From Ancylomarina sp. DW003 (lineage in GTDB: Bacteria; Bacteroidota; Bacteroidia; Bacteroidales; Marinifilaceae): 64,000 bases of DNA. The DNA lies in the NCBI RefSeq assembly GCF_029029505.1, contig NZ_JAKJSD010000006.1, positions 1 through 64,000 of the forward strand. Direction: 5' to 3'. Each line of letters begins with the position of its first letter. The stretch's first letter is position 1. Positions 1 to 8,000 of the stretch are shown piece by piece. The translations under genes were made by a program, and so were the position numbers. The notes under the pieces were generated by a model. It ran no database searches. It was not told the DNA's origin and was given only the letters and a program-made list of their open reading frames with translations.

Positions 1-50
1 AAATTTGAAGTTTTTTTAAAGTTTTTTTTCTCAAAGAAATTAAACTTCAT
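1..50 (-). CDS. possible N-terminus of a gene running off the left edge
   Basis: A minus-strand ATG at 50 opens a frame that stays open to the window edge (17 codons, Lys/Phe/Asn rich, starting MKFNFF). It lies about 45-55 nt downstream of a good leftward promoter (104-136), which is what makes it worth listing. The other ATG nearby (63) hits a stop after seven codons. Nothing in the short peptide identifies a family. Confidence 0.25.
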   Translation of the reverse strand, partial: MKFNFFEKKNFKKTSN

Positions 51-103
51 TTCCTGTTACCATCACCAAAATTTTTAAGAACTTCTCGCTATCTAAGCGG
101 CTG

Positions 104-136
104 CAAATATAAGAAACTTAAATCCAATATTGCAAA
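104..136 (-). promoter_or_regulatory. leftward Bacteroidota promoter
   Basis: On the minus strand TTTG (136-133) is followed after 21 nt by TATATTTG (111-104). This matches the Bacteroidota consensus TTTG / TAnnTTTG. It points at the open frame starting at 50. Confidence 0.5.
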
Positions 137-237
137 TCTTTTTTCGTTTATTTTTTAATTGTTTTTATCGGGACATCCCAATGTTTTCAATACTTACAAA
201 CGATTCAAAGACCTCTGCTCCCCTTCGGAAGCGGGTG

Positions 238-270
238 CAAATATATGAACTTTATTTCCAACTTTCCTAA
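238..270 (-). promoter_or_regulatory. second leftward -7 element
   Basis: A perfect TATATTTG lies on the minus strand (245-238). The -33 position has only TTAG (270-267) at a 21-nt spacing. It could be a distal promoter for the same off-window gene. Confidence 0.35.
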
Positions 271-388
271 TACGAAATGAAAGTTTTTTGAAAGCAAAGC
301 TTAAGTCGCTGTAAACCACAACTACTTTTTTTTGAAAAAAAGAGTCAGACAAGCAATTTACGACATTAATTAGAGAAAATCCAGCCCC

Positions 389-1381
389 TTAAAGAAGATT
401 CCTTTCTAAATTAGCAATCACATCATCCATATTAATCTCAGGATTCAATTTTAAGAAGTCATGGATCTTTGCTAAACTAGATTTAATAAAGGTTTGATGT
501 GAATCTGAATTCACATTGAATGGCCGATGATTAGCAGCTAAGATAAACTTCTCAACCTGTTTTTGAATTTGAAGAGATGCTTCAGAAAGATATGTTTCTG
601 AAAATCGTTGCCAAATATATTTTACTGCAACATCACTCATGTGTAACATGTCCTCTGAATAAAAGCGATAATCCCGTAATTCATCCATCACAATTTCGTA
701 TGATGGAAAGTAAGACACCTGATCAAACAGCTCAGTTAACTGATCGATTGCTAACAGAAGAGTAGCCTTACTTAATTGATTCCCGTTAGCACCATCTTTC
801 CAATGGCGTATAGGGCTTACAGTAAATACTATTTTAATTTTAGGATTGAAAACCAACAACTCTACAAGTAAGTCTTTATATATAGATACAATCTCATCCA
901 CATTTAATCGATATCGATTAAAATCTTTAGATGGCAATTTGTGGCAATTAGATACAATATTACCTGAACTTAGCAATTCATATACCCAAGACGTTCCAAA
1001 AGTGATGAATAAAAAATCTGCTTCCTTTAAATACTTTGAACTCTCCTTTATACCTTCGTTAATATCAGATAAACATTGCGACAAATCGGCATTAGAGAAT
1101 CTGCTATGATGATAAAAACTAAACCAAAGATTATTGTGAAAATTCAAATCATCCTCAACTAGTTCTTTTTCTTCCATAAGTATACGTAGACTACTACAGA
1201 CACTTACCGGATTATAGATCACACCAAATGGATTAACATCGACTTGATATTTGTATGATTTTAACTTTGAACCAATGTTTTCAACAAAACAAGAGCCCAT
1301 CATCATAGCTTTCTTCTGATACCCAAAGTCAAACTCTGATTTAGGGATGTTCACTTTTGTTCTAAACAAATCTTCATTCAT
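389..1381 (-). CDS. GSCFA-family protein
   Basis: A 330-residue cytoplasmic protein with the signature of the GSCFA family, a bacterial group placed in the SGNH/GDSL hydrolase superfamily whose substrate is unknown. Visible motifs are GSCF (residues 29-32, the likely nucleophile Ser30), FGTSWVYE (128-135), FTVSPIRHW (186-194), and D244-x-x-H247 near the C-terminus, which resembles the SGNH Asp/His pair. The start is placed at the ATG at 1381. A longer frame would begin at 1429 but would run 34 nt into the hydrolase gene, and its first 16 residues look unlike the family. It is probably the third gene of a queG/hydrolase/GSCFA transcript. The family call is firm; the enzymatic role is inference. 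Confidence 0.85.
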   Translation of the reverse strand: MNEDLFRTKVNIPKSEFDFGYQKKAMMMGSCFVENIGSKLKSYKYQVDVNPFGVIYNPVSVCSSLRILMEEKELVEDDLNFHNNLWFSFYHHSRFSNADLSQCLSDINEGIKESSKYLKEADFLFITFGTSWVYELLSSGNIVSNCHKLPSKDFNRYRLNVDEIVSIYKDLLVELLVFNPKIKIVFTVSPIRHWKDGANGNQLSKATLLLAIDQLTELFDQVSYFPSYEIVMDELRDYRFYSEDMLHMSDVAVKYIWQRFSETYLSEASLQIQKQVEKFILAANHRPFNVNSDSHQTFIKSSLAKIHDFLKLNPEINMDDVIANLERNLL

Positions 1382-1395
1382 AGTGATAGTCGTTA

Positions 1396-2238
1396 TTATA
1401 AGGATGGCGTTACATTCTTTTGAATCCAACTTAAAATTAGATCAAAGGCCTCATCTTTACAAAAATCATTTTGCAATTCATGGAAAGCACCTTCAAATAA
1501 ATGAAACTGGCATAAATAACCTGCACTAGATGCAAATTTTTGACTTGCAGAATGAGATGTTATTTTATCATCATCGCCATGTAATAATAAAAGTGGCTTA
1601 TTTAAATTCGTTGTATTATTCAAAAGAGAATACCCTCTCTGATAAGCTTCATGAAATAATCGGAAGGAAACTAATGGATGAACAAGAGGGTCATTCATAT
1701 ACGCTTCCCCAACCTTAGAATCGCGAGAAAGTAGATCAGGATTTAATTTTGTCTTTAAACTAATATTAGGAAATAAACGCTTACACAAACCTACGATAGG
1801 AATCAGAAATTTAGGCGGTGATTGTTGTGCTATCAACCAAGGTGAAGTTGCAATAACAGCTTTATAAGTTCCTTGTCTGTTAATTAGGTGACTTAATACT
1901 TCGCCACCCCCCATGCTGTGACCATATAAAACAATCGGAATATTAGGGAATTGCTTTTCACATTCTAATAAAAGCAAATCAATATCATCAAGCAAAGTTT
2001 CGTATGATGGGATCACTCCTCTTTTACCTTCTGACTGCCCATGACCTCTTTGGTCGAAAGCAAGAAGAGCTATATTATTTGACACAAATCTTTTTGCCCA
2101 ATTTTCATATCGAGAACAGTGCTCACCAATTCCATGCACCAAACAAATAACACAATCGGGCGATAGGTTGGGTTTCCATACTTGAGAAAACAAGTTAATA
2201 TCATCCGATGATTTAATTATTGCAGTTTGATGAGTCAT
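1396..2238 (-). CDS. alpha/beta hydrolase, monoacylglycerol-lipase/lysophospholipase type
   Basis: A 280-residue serine hydrolase of the Hydrolase_4 (monoglyceride lipase-like) type. It has the oxyanion-hole HGIGEH (35-40), the strand DQRGHGQS (62-69), the nucleophile elbow GHSMGG with Ser108, the acid in HGDDDK (Asp224 most likely) and the catalytic His253 in AFHEL. There is no signal peptide, so it probably acts in the cytoplasm or at the inner face of the membrane on acylglycerols or lysophospholipids. It starts 12 nt after queG and ends 14 nt before the GSCFA gene, so the three are probably one transcript. The substrate cannot be read from sequence. Confidence 0.85.
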   Translation of the reverse strand: MTHQTAIIKSSDDINLFSQVWKPNLSPDCVICLVHGIGEHCSRYENWAKRFVSNNIALLAFDQRGHGQSEGKRGVIPSYETLLDDIDLLLLECEKQFPNIPIVLYGHSMGGGEVLSHLINRQGTYKAVIATSPWLIAQQSPPKFLIPIVGLCKRLFPNISLKTKLNPDLLSRDSKVGEAYMNDPLVHPLVSFRLFHEAYQRGYSLLNNTTNLNKPLLLLHGDDDKITSHSASQKFASSAGYLCQFHLFEGAFHELQNDFCKDEAFDLILSWIQKNVTPSL

Positions 2239-2250
2239 ACCAATAGGGTT

Positions 2251-3183
2251 TTATTCATTTAGAAAATCTAAGTTGCGTTTTAAGCCCTTAAACTTAGTCC
2301 TTTTTACAGCTGAATTTTTAAATACCTTTCCAAACTTATGGGCATCCATTGCAAACCAATCATCTTTTGAAAGAGATAGTATTTCCGGGTTTGGTTTGAA
2401 AGCTTCAACAGCATGTGGCTTGACCATTCGATTCCATGGACAAACATCCTGGCAAATATCACAACCAAACACACGATTTTCAAATTTCCCCTTCATCACC
2501 TCAGGAATTTCATCTTTCAATTCAATAGTGAAATATGAAATACACTTACTTCCATCTACAACTTTGGGTGAAACAATAGCATTGGTTGGACATGAACGAA
2601 TACAGCGATTACAACCACCGCAAAAGTCGAGATAGGTTTCTGTATTATATTCTAAAGGCATATCGATAAGTAGTTCTCCCAAAAACATGAAGGAACCTAA
2701 CTTTCTATTAAGGAGTAATGAATTTTTTCCAATCCACCCCAAACCAGCCTTTCGTGCCCAAGCATGTTCTAATATTGGAGCTGAATCAACAAAGGCTCGT
2801 CCTTGCGTTTCTCCAATCTCCTGATTTATATACTCCAAAAGGGCATTTAACTTTTCTTTTATTACAAAATGATAATCCTTTCCATAGGCGTATTTTGCCA
2901 AAACTGGTGCTTCAGAATCTTCTTGAGTATTTTCTGGGAAATAATTAAGAGCAACCATTACAATTGACTTGGTATTTTCAACCAAAAGTCGGGGATCGAG
3001 GCGCTTCTCTATATTGTTTGCCATATAGCCCATCTCACCATGATAATCTTTATCTAACCAGTCAATGAAACGCTCCTTTTCTTCGGAGAGAAAATCAGCC
3101 TCTGCAATACCACAAAGATCAAAACCAAGTTCTTTGGCTTTATCTCTTATAAGTTGTGATTTTGCAGCGAGGGTTAAGTTCAT
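2251..3183 (-). CDS. queG: epoxyqueuosine reductase QueG
   Basis: A 310-residue cobalamin- and Fe-S-dependent reductase that converts epoxyqueuosine to queuosine at the wobble base of GUN-anticodon tRNAs. The family core FVDSAPILEHAWA is present, with the proposed catalytic Asp133, followed by GLGWIGKN. A ferredoxin-like double [4Fe-4S] module follows: C188, C191, C194, C198 (FCGGCNRCIRSCP), then C214 and C241, C244, C248 (CDICQDVCPWN). It is shorter than QueG proteins that carry a C-terminal HEAT extension, which is common in this phylum. It is first in the leftward unit; only an imperfect -7 (TAnnTTTG-like, 3241-3248) lies upstream. Confidence 0.95.
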   Translation of the reverse strand: MNLTLAAKSQLIRDKAKELGFDLCGIAEADFLSEEKERFIDWLDKDYHGEMGYMANNIEKRLDPRLLVENTKSIVMVALNYFPENTQEDSEAPVLAKYAYGKDYHFVIKEKLNALLEYINQEIGETQGRAFVDSAPILEHAWARKAGLGWIGKNSLLLNRKLGSFMFLGELLIDMPLEYNTETYLDFCGGCNRCIRSCPTNAIVSPKVVDGSKCISYFTIELKDEIPEVMKGKFENRVFGCDICQDVCPWNRMVKPHAVEAFKPNPEILSLSKDDWFAMDAHKFGKVFKNSAVKRTKFKGLKRNLDFLNE

Positions 3184-3592
3184 ATTACGAAGATAGTGAA
3201 ATCAAGTAGTTCTTGAGTAAATACAGAGTTAATAGAATTACAAATATTAGACGAAGGACTAATCTAATTTTTTATATTCCACTCAAGCCGTTTGGCTTTT
3301 TACTTTTTTCTTAGATAAAAAAGTAAACAAAAAATCAAATCAGCCTGATCCTTGTTTGCTCTTCGTTGAAACGACTTACACACGCCTAACGGCAGGCTAA
3401 CAAAGTACACTCAGATCCAGATACTGACAAATTTTTAATAACACAAAAAAACTAAGCGCAAGGGATTGCAGTGGGAAGCCCACAGCGAAGTATGAGCGAG
3501 GATTTGTAACGAAAATCCCGACCTGAGGGACGAAGGTTGCGCCCCAAATATCCAGAAATAAAAAAAGGACCGTAAAAACAGTCCTTTATATT
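3184..3592. repeat. structured intergenic element, candidate dispersed repeat
   Basis: A 409-bp gap with no credible gene. About 3285-3545 is visibly richer in G+C than its surroundings and is packed with small inverted repeats. One is a 9-bp stem TACTTTTTT/AAAAAAGTA (3301-3309/3317-3325). Another is GCCT/AGGC (3384-3387/3394-3397), and a third is GGATTT/AAATCC (3500-3505/3513-3518). GGGAAGCCC at 3473-3481 is partly self-complementary. The look resembles non-coding repeat units scattered between genes in many Bacteroidota genomes. A degraded relative of its right half may lie at about 12036-12060. Confidence 0.45.
3564..3587 (-). terminator. terminator of the suf operon
   Basis: On the minus strand, AAAGGAC...GTCCTTT with a closing GT/AC pair and a TTTT loop is followed by a run of T. 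It lies just after the sufT stop. Confidence 0.8.
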
Positions 3593-3904
3593 TTATAGAA
3601 AACCCAATTCGAGTTTTGCTTCTTCAGTCATCATGTCCTTATCCCAAGGTGGATCGAAAGTTAAAACGACAGTTACATCGTTAATCTGTGGCAAAGCCTT
3701 AATTTTTTCGTTCACCTCTTCAAGAATCTGATCGGCCATAGGACAGTTAGGCGCAGTCAAAGTCATCAAAACTTTCACCTCATCATCTTCGTAAACATCA
3801 ATTTCATATATCAATCCCAAGTCGTAAATATTCACAGGGATTTCAGGATCGTAAATCGTTTTTAAAATCTCTACGATAATTTCTTCTGTTTGTTTTCTAC
3901 TCAT
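3593..3904 (-). CDS. sufT: SufT / MIP18-type (DUF59) Fe-S maturation protein
   Basis: A 103-residue DUF59/MIP18-family protein, an auxiliary factor for Fe-S cluster delivery or maturation. Characteristic segments are YDPEIPVNIYDLGLIY near residues 17-32, TLTAPNCP with the conserved Cys, and the C-terminal VVLTFDPPWD. It is the last gene of the suf operon, 50 nt after sufE, which supports a role in Fe-S assembly rather than the PaaD (phenylacetate) role of a paralogous branch. Confidence 0.9.
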   Translation of the reverse strand: MSRKQTEEIIVEILKTIYDPEIPVNIYDLGLIYEIDVYEDDEVKVLMTLTAPNCPMADQILEEVNEKIKALPQINDVTVVLTFDPPWDKDMMTEEAKLELGFL

Positions 3905-3954
3905 TGTATTGAAATTTGCGATCAGAGAATCAGGGTTCTCACAATCTATCGTTA

Positions 3955-4392
3955 TTAATTATTCACTTTATGGTTGAAGGCCAAACCGTACATTTTGATT
4001 TGCTTCACCATAGAAACCAAACCGTTTGAACGTGTTGGAGACAAGTGCTGTTTCAATCCGATCTCATCGATGAATTTTAAATCAGCATTCATAATTGCTT
4101 CAGGTGTTTGATTATCGAATACTCGAATCAACAAAGCAGCAATCCCTTTTACAATAATCGCATCACTATCAGCTTCTAATTTCACAACCCCATCTTCCAA
4201 TTTAGCATTGAACCAAACCTTAGATTGACAGCCTTTAATTAAATTCTGATCTGTTTGATATTGCTCATCCAAACCAGAAAGATCTGTACCCAATTCGATT
4301 AAGTATGCATATTTATCCATCCAGTCCTCAAAACCAGCGAATTCTTCAATGATTCCTTCTTGTATTTCGTTTATGGTCATTTCTCCAATCAT
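3955..4392 (-). CDS. sufE: SufE sulfur-acceptor protein
   Basis: A 145-residue SufE protein that accepts persulfide sulfur from SufS and passes it to the SufBCD scaffold. The acceptor cysteine is Cys55 in LIKGCQSKVW. The C-terminal block with LSPTRSNGL is typical of the family. Two in-frame ATGs (4392 and 4380) are possible; MTINEIQEG fits the family start slightly better. It sits between sufS and sufT in the same direction. Confidence 0.93.
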   Translation of the reverse strand: MIGEMTINEIQEGIIEEFAGFEDWMDKYAYLIELGTDLSGLDEQYQTDQNLIKGCQSKVWFNAKLEDGVVKLEADSDAIIVKGIAALLIRVFDNQTPEAIMNADLKFIDEIGLKQHLSPTRSNGLVSMVKQIKMYGLAFNHKVNN

Positions 4393-4467
4393 TTGTAAAT
4401 TTCAACAGCAGTTCATTAACAGAACTTACTTATTCGGCTACAAAGTTATAATTATTTAAGAAACATT

Positions 4468-5700
4468 TTAAGCCGTTTTGACTCCAAACATTTTACAAAC
4501 TTTCTCAATTCCTGCAAGAAGCGCATCAATTTCCTCTTTTGTATTATAAAAAGCAAAGGATGCTCGCACCGTTCCTTCAATACCAAAATGCTGCATGACA
4601 GGCTCGGTACAATGGGTTCCGGTTCTAACTGCTATTCCCATTTGATCGAGCAACATTCCCATATCGTAGAAATGAATTCCATCGATTAGAAACGAAATCA
4701 CAGATGTTTTATTTTTTGCAGTTCCATAGATTTTCATGCCCGGAATTGCCTCAAATTTTTCTGTAGCGTATTTTAATAAATCCTGCTCGTATGCATCGAT
4801 ACTATCCAAACCGATTGTCTCAACATAGTCGATAGCTGCACCAAGTCCGATTGCATCTATATAGTTTGGCGTACCGGCTTCAAATTTAAATGGCAATTCA
4901 TTGTAGGTTGTTTTTTCAAAAGAAACCTCCTGAATCATCTCACCTCCGCCTTGCCAAGGTGGCATCTCATTTAAGAATTTCTCTTTCCCATATAAAACAC
5001 CTATTCCTGTAGGTCCATACAGCTTATGACCTGAAAACACTAGGAAATCAGCATCAAGAGCTTGAACATCGATTTTCTTATGCTGAACCGACTGTGCGGC
5101 ATCGATAAGAACAGGCACATTTTTCGAATGTGCAAAATCAATAATCTCTTTTATAGGATTAATTGTTCCTAGTGAATTTGATATATGATTTACAGCAAGA
5201 ATTTTTGTGCGATCAGTAATCAGATCAGGTAATTTTTCAATCATCAATTCCCCTTTATCGTTGAAAGGTATAACTTTTAAAGTCGCTTTCTTTCGCTGAC
5301 AAAGCATTTGCCATGGCACAATATTCGAATGATGCTCCATTTCTGAAACAATCACCTCATCACCTTCGGAAATATAGCATTCCCCAAATGAGTTTGCAAC
5401 CAAATTGATACTCTCAGTTGTTCCTCCAGTAAAAATAACTTCATGAGAATGTGCTGCATTAATAAACTTCTGAACCTTAAGACGAGCATTTTCTGCCCCT
5501 TCAGTTGATTTATTACTCAAATAATGAACCCCTCGGTGGATATTGGAATTATACTTATTGTAGTATTCTAACATCACGTCAGTTACCTGACTTGGCGTTT
5601 GAGTAGTTGCAGCATTATCAAAATACACCAATGATTTTCCATAAATCTTCTCAGATAAAATTGGAAAATCTTGACGGTATTTATTTGGATCTAGAGTCAT
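4468..5700 (-). CDS. sufS: cysteine desulfurase SufS
   Basis: A 410-residue PLP-dependent group II cysteine desulfurase that mobilises sulfur from L-cysteine as an enzyme-bound persulfide. The PLP lysine is Lys226 in SGHKLYGPTG, and the PLP-contact motif HHSNIVPW is at 123-130. The active-site cysteine Cys364 lies in RTGTHCTEP on the short group II loop. Length is normal. It lies 67 nt after sufD and 75 nt before sufE, its partner, in one operon. Confidence 0.96.
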   Translation of the reverse strand: MTLDPNKYRQDFPILSEKIYGKSLVYFDNAATTQTPSQVTDVMLEYYNKYNSNIHRGVHYLSNKSTEGAENARLKVQKFINAAHSHEVIFTGGTTESINLVANSFGECYISEGDEVIVSEMEHHSNIVPWQMLCQRKKATLKVIPFNDKGELMIEKLPDLITDRTKILAVNHISNSLGTINPIKEIIDFAHSKNVPVLIDAAQSVQHKKIDVQALDADFLVFSGHKLYGPTGIGVLYGKEKFLNEMPPWQGGGEMIQEVSFEKTTYNELPFKFEAGTPNYIDAIGLGAAIDYVETIGLDSIDAYEQDLLKYATEKFEAIPGMKIYGTAKNKTSVISFLIDGIHFYDMGMLLDQMGIAVRTGTHCTEPVMQHFGIEGTVRASFAFYNTKEEIDALLAGIEKVCKMFGVKTA

Positions 5701-5767
5701 TTTAATTTTTATGTTTTGAGACGTAAATCATTACGTCTTTACAGTATCGCTTTTACTAAAACTTGCT

Positions 5768-7123
5768 CTACTGATTACAAGCAATTGCACATGTATTACA
5801 CTTAGAGATTTCGCCTCTTAATCGTTTTTCAACCAATTCGTCAATACGATCTTTAAGGGCGTCAACTCTAATTTTCTCGATGATTTCGTGAGCAAAAGCA
5901 AACATCAACATCATACGAGCTTCTTCTTCATGAATACCACGAGCACGTAGGTAAAATAAAGCGTCATCATCCATCTGACCAACAGTTGCACCATGACTAC
6001 ACTTCACATCATCAGCATCGATAATTAACTGAGGCTTTGTGTTGATAACAGCATTCTCGGATAACAGGAGGTTGTTATTACTCTGATAAGCCTCTGTTTT
6101 TTGTGCATCGCGACGAACGTGAATCTTTCCTGTGAAAGCTGCAGTCGCATCATCATCCATTACACCTTTGAAATGCTCATTGCTTACACAATTAGGCTTA
6201 GCATGATCTGCAAAAGTAAAATTATCAACATGCTGCTGACGGTCCATCAAATACATACCGTAAGTATGATTTTCGCAATGCTCTCCATCGAATAAAGTGT
6301 AGTGATTGTTACGAATCATTCCACCATATAGAGATAGTGTATTAGTCAATACATTTGAATTTGCTTCCTGACGAATAAACACAGAGTTTAGCACAGTTGC
6401 ATTCAAATGCTGATTTTGCAAGGTATATAAATCGAAAACTGCATTTTTAGCGACATTAATCTCACTTACTGTATTCGATAAGTATTTGTTATGAGTTAGC
6501 GTATGATCACAAAAAATTAATTTTGCCTGAGCATTTTCTTCAATCACAACCAGGTTACGTTGAGTCGCCATTAAATCACGATCTGAACGAAGTAGGTTAA
6601 TCACCTGAATAGGCTTTTCAACTACGATATTTTTAGGAACGTAAATAAAAACACCATCCTTAGCTAAAGCTGTGTTTAGCGCAACCAAACCTTCTTCGTT
6701 TGGCTTAGCATATTTCCCGTAGTGTTTCTCGAAAATTTCGCTATGCTTTTCAGCTGCTTCTTGCAGACTACAAACAATAACACCTTTAGGAATATCTAAT
6801 TCTCTATTCTGATTGTAATACCAACCATTCGAAAGCAATACCAAATTGGTATCTAACTCTGGAACGTCGCAGTAAAACAATTCATTCAAGTCACCAATTA
6901 CAGTTCTGTATTGTAAATCAACCGTGTAAGGATGATCAAATGCAGGAACTAAATTTGTGTACTTATAATTTTCGTTGGCAAGAGTAGGTACACCAAGCTT
7001 TTTAAAATACTCAACGGCTTCCTCTCTTTTTGTATTCATGAATTTTGAAGAATTGTCTTCGAGAAGGGATTTCCCCTGCTCAAACAAATCTGCAAAATCA
7101 TTATTTATAGTATCTATAGACAT
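5768..7123 (-). CDS. sufD: Fe-S assembly scaffold protein SufD
   Basis: A 451-residue SufD, partner of SufB in the SufBC2D scaffold. The right-handed beta-helix core has the family signature KCSHGATVGQMDDDALFYLRARG near the C-terminal third, followed by the helical C-terminal domain. The start is put at the ATG at 7123; the longer frame would use a TTG at 7132. The tail ends with KCNTCAIAC (Cys442, 445, 449), a small CxxCxxxC cluster not found in the proteobacterial SufD model. It may occur in other Bacteroidota SufD proteins. Confidence 0.94.
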   Translation of the reverse strand: MSIDTINNDFADLFEQGKSLLEDNSSKFMNTKREEAVEYFKKLGVPTLANENYKYTNLVPAFDHPYTVDLQYRTVIGDLNELFYCDVPELDTNLVLLSNGWYYNQNRELDIPKGVIVCSLQEAAEKHSEIFEKHYGKYAKPNEEGLVALNTALAKDGVFIYVPKNIVVEKPIQVINLLRSDRDLMATQRNLVVIEENAQAKLIFCDHTLTHNKYLSNTVSEINVAKNAVFDLYTLQNQHLNATVLNSVFIRQEANSNVLTNTLSLYGGMIRNNHYTLFDGEHCENHTYGMYLMDRQQHVDNFTFADHAKPNCVSNEHFKGVMDDDATAAFTGKIHVRRDAQKTEAYQSNNNLLLSENAVINTKPQLIIDADDVKCSHGATVGQMDDDALFYLRARGIHEEEARMMLMFAFAHEIIEKIRVDALKDRIDELVEKRLRGEISKCNTCAIACNQ

Positions 7124-7146
7124 AGTGTTCAAATTGACAGATTGAT

Positions 7147-7200
7147 AGATTGCTACATTGCTGAATGGCTTACTTTGACAATTAAGCCATTTAACAATCT
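7147..7200 (-). promoter_or_regulatory. intercistronic hairpin between sufC and sufD
   Basis: A perfect 9-bp inverted repeat AATGGCTTA/TAAGCCATT (7164-7172 / 7183-7191) with a 10-nt loop is flanked by an outer 6-bp pair AGATTG/CAATCT (7147-7152 / 7195-7200). No T-run follows on the minus strand. It is more likely an mRNA stability or processing element than a terminator. Confidence 0.45.
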
Positions 7201-7202
7201 AA

Positions 7203-7955
7203 CTATTTCACTAGTTCTTCCTTAATCCAGTCGTATCCTTTTTCTTCCAATTCAAGCGCTAACTCTTTACCGGCAGTTTTTACGATACGTCCATCGAATA
7301 AAACGTGAACTACATCAGGTACAATATAATCAAGCAAACGCTGATAGTGAGTAATCACAACAGTTGAATTCTCTGCATTCTTCAATTTGTTAACCCCATT
7401 GGCGACAACACGAAGTGCATCAATATCCAAACCTGAATCAGTCTCATCCAATACAGCTAACTTAGGTTCAAGCATAGCCATTTGGAAAATTTCATTTTTC
7501 TTTTTCTCTCCACCAGAGAAACCTTCGTTTACTGAACGATTAGTCAGCTTCGAATCGATCTCTACCAGATTTTTTTTGTCTCGCATCAACTTTAAGAAAT
7601 CAGCAGCTTTTAAGGGCTCTAATCCTTTATACTTGCGATGCTCGTTTACAGCTGTCTTCATAAAGTTAACAGTTGAAACACCTGGAATCTCAATTGGATA
7701 CTGGAAGCCTAAGAAGATACCTTCTTTTGCACGAGCTTCTGGAGACAGATCTAAAAGATCTTTTTGTTCAAAAACTACTTCACCTTCTGTAACTTCAAAA
7801 AGTTCGCGTCCTGCCAAAACTGAAGCCAATGTACTTTTACCTGCGCCATTAGGGCCCATGATAGCATGAACTTCTCCTGGCTTTATTTCTAGGTTAATCC
7901 CTTTTAGGATTTCTTTCCCGTTGATTGATGCGTGTAGATTCTTTATACTTAACAT
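7203..7955 (-). CDS. sufC: Suf ATPase SufC
   Basis: A 250-residue ABC-type ATPase, the soluble motor of the SufBCD complex. It has Walker A GPNGAGKST (34-42), the Q-loop region FQYPIEIPG, the signature FSGGEKKKNE (146-155) and Walker B LAVLDETDSGLD (166-177). The DETDSGLD form and the Lys-rich signature are specific to SufC. It lies between sufB and sufD, 45 nt from sufB. Confidence 0.97.
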   Translation of the reverse strand: MLSIKNLHASINGKEILKGINLEIKPGEVHAIMGPNGAGKSTLASVLAGRELFEVTEGEVVFEQKDLLDLSPEARAKEGIFLGFQYPIEIPGVSTVNFMKTAVNEHRKYKGLEPLKAADFLKLMRDKKNLVEIDSKLTNRSVNEGFSGGEKKKNEIFQMAMLEPKLAVLDETDSGLDIDALRVVANGVNKLKNAENSTVVITHYQRLLDYIVPDVVHVLFDGRIVKTAGKELALELEEKGYDWIKEELVK

Positions 7956-8000
7956 TGTTGTCTTTTTTCCGGTTATCAGTTATCAAATATCTGTTGTCGA

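Larger units (their letters stand above)
51..388. other. intergenic region with two leftward promoters
   Basis: No reading frame of interest. It holds two minus-strand -7 elements (104-111 and 238-245) that would drive a gene beyond the left edge. The A/T-rich stretch at about 325-345 could form a weak hairpin, but no convincing GC-rich terminator for the gene ending at 389 was found. Confidence 0.5.

Noticed and set aside
1382-1429. N-terminal extension of the GSCFA protein
   Set aside because: It overlaps the upstream gene and adds residues unlike the family.
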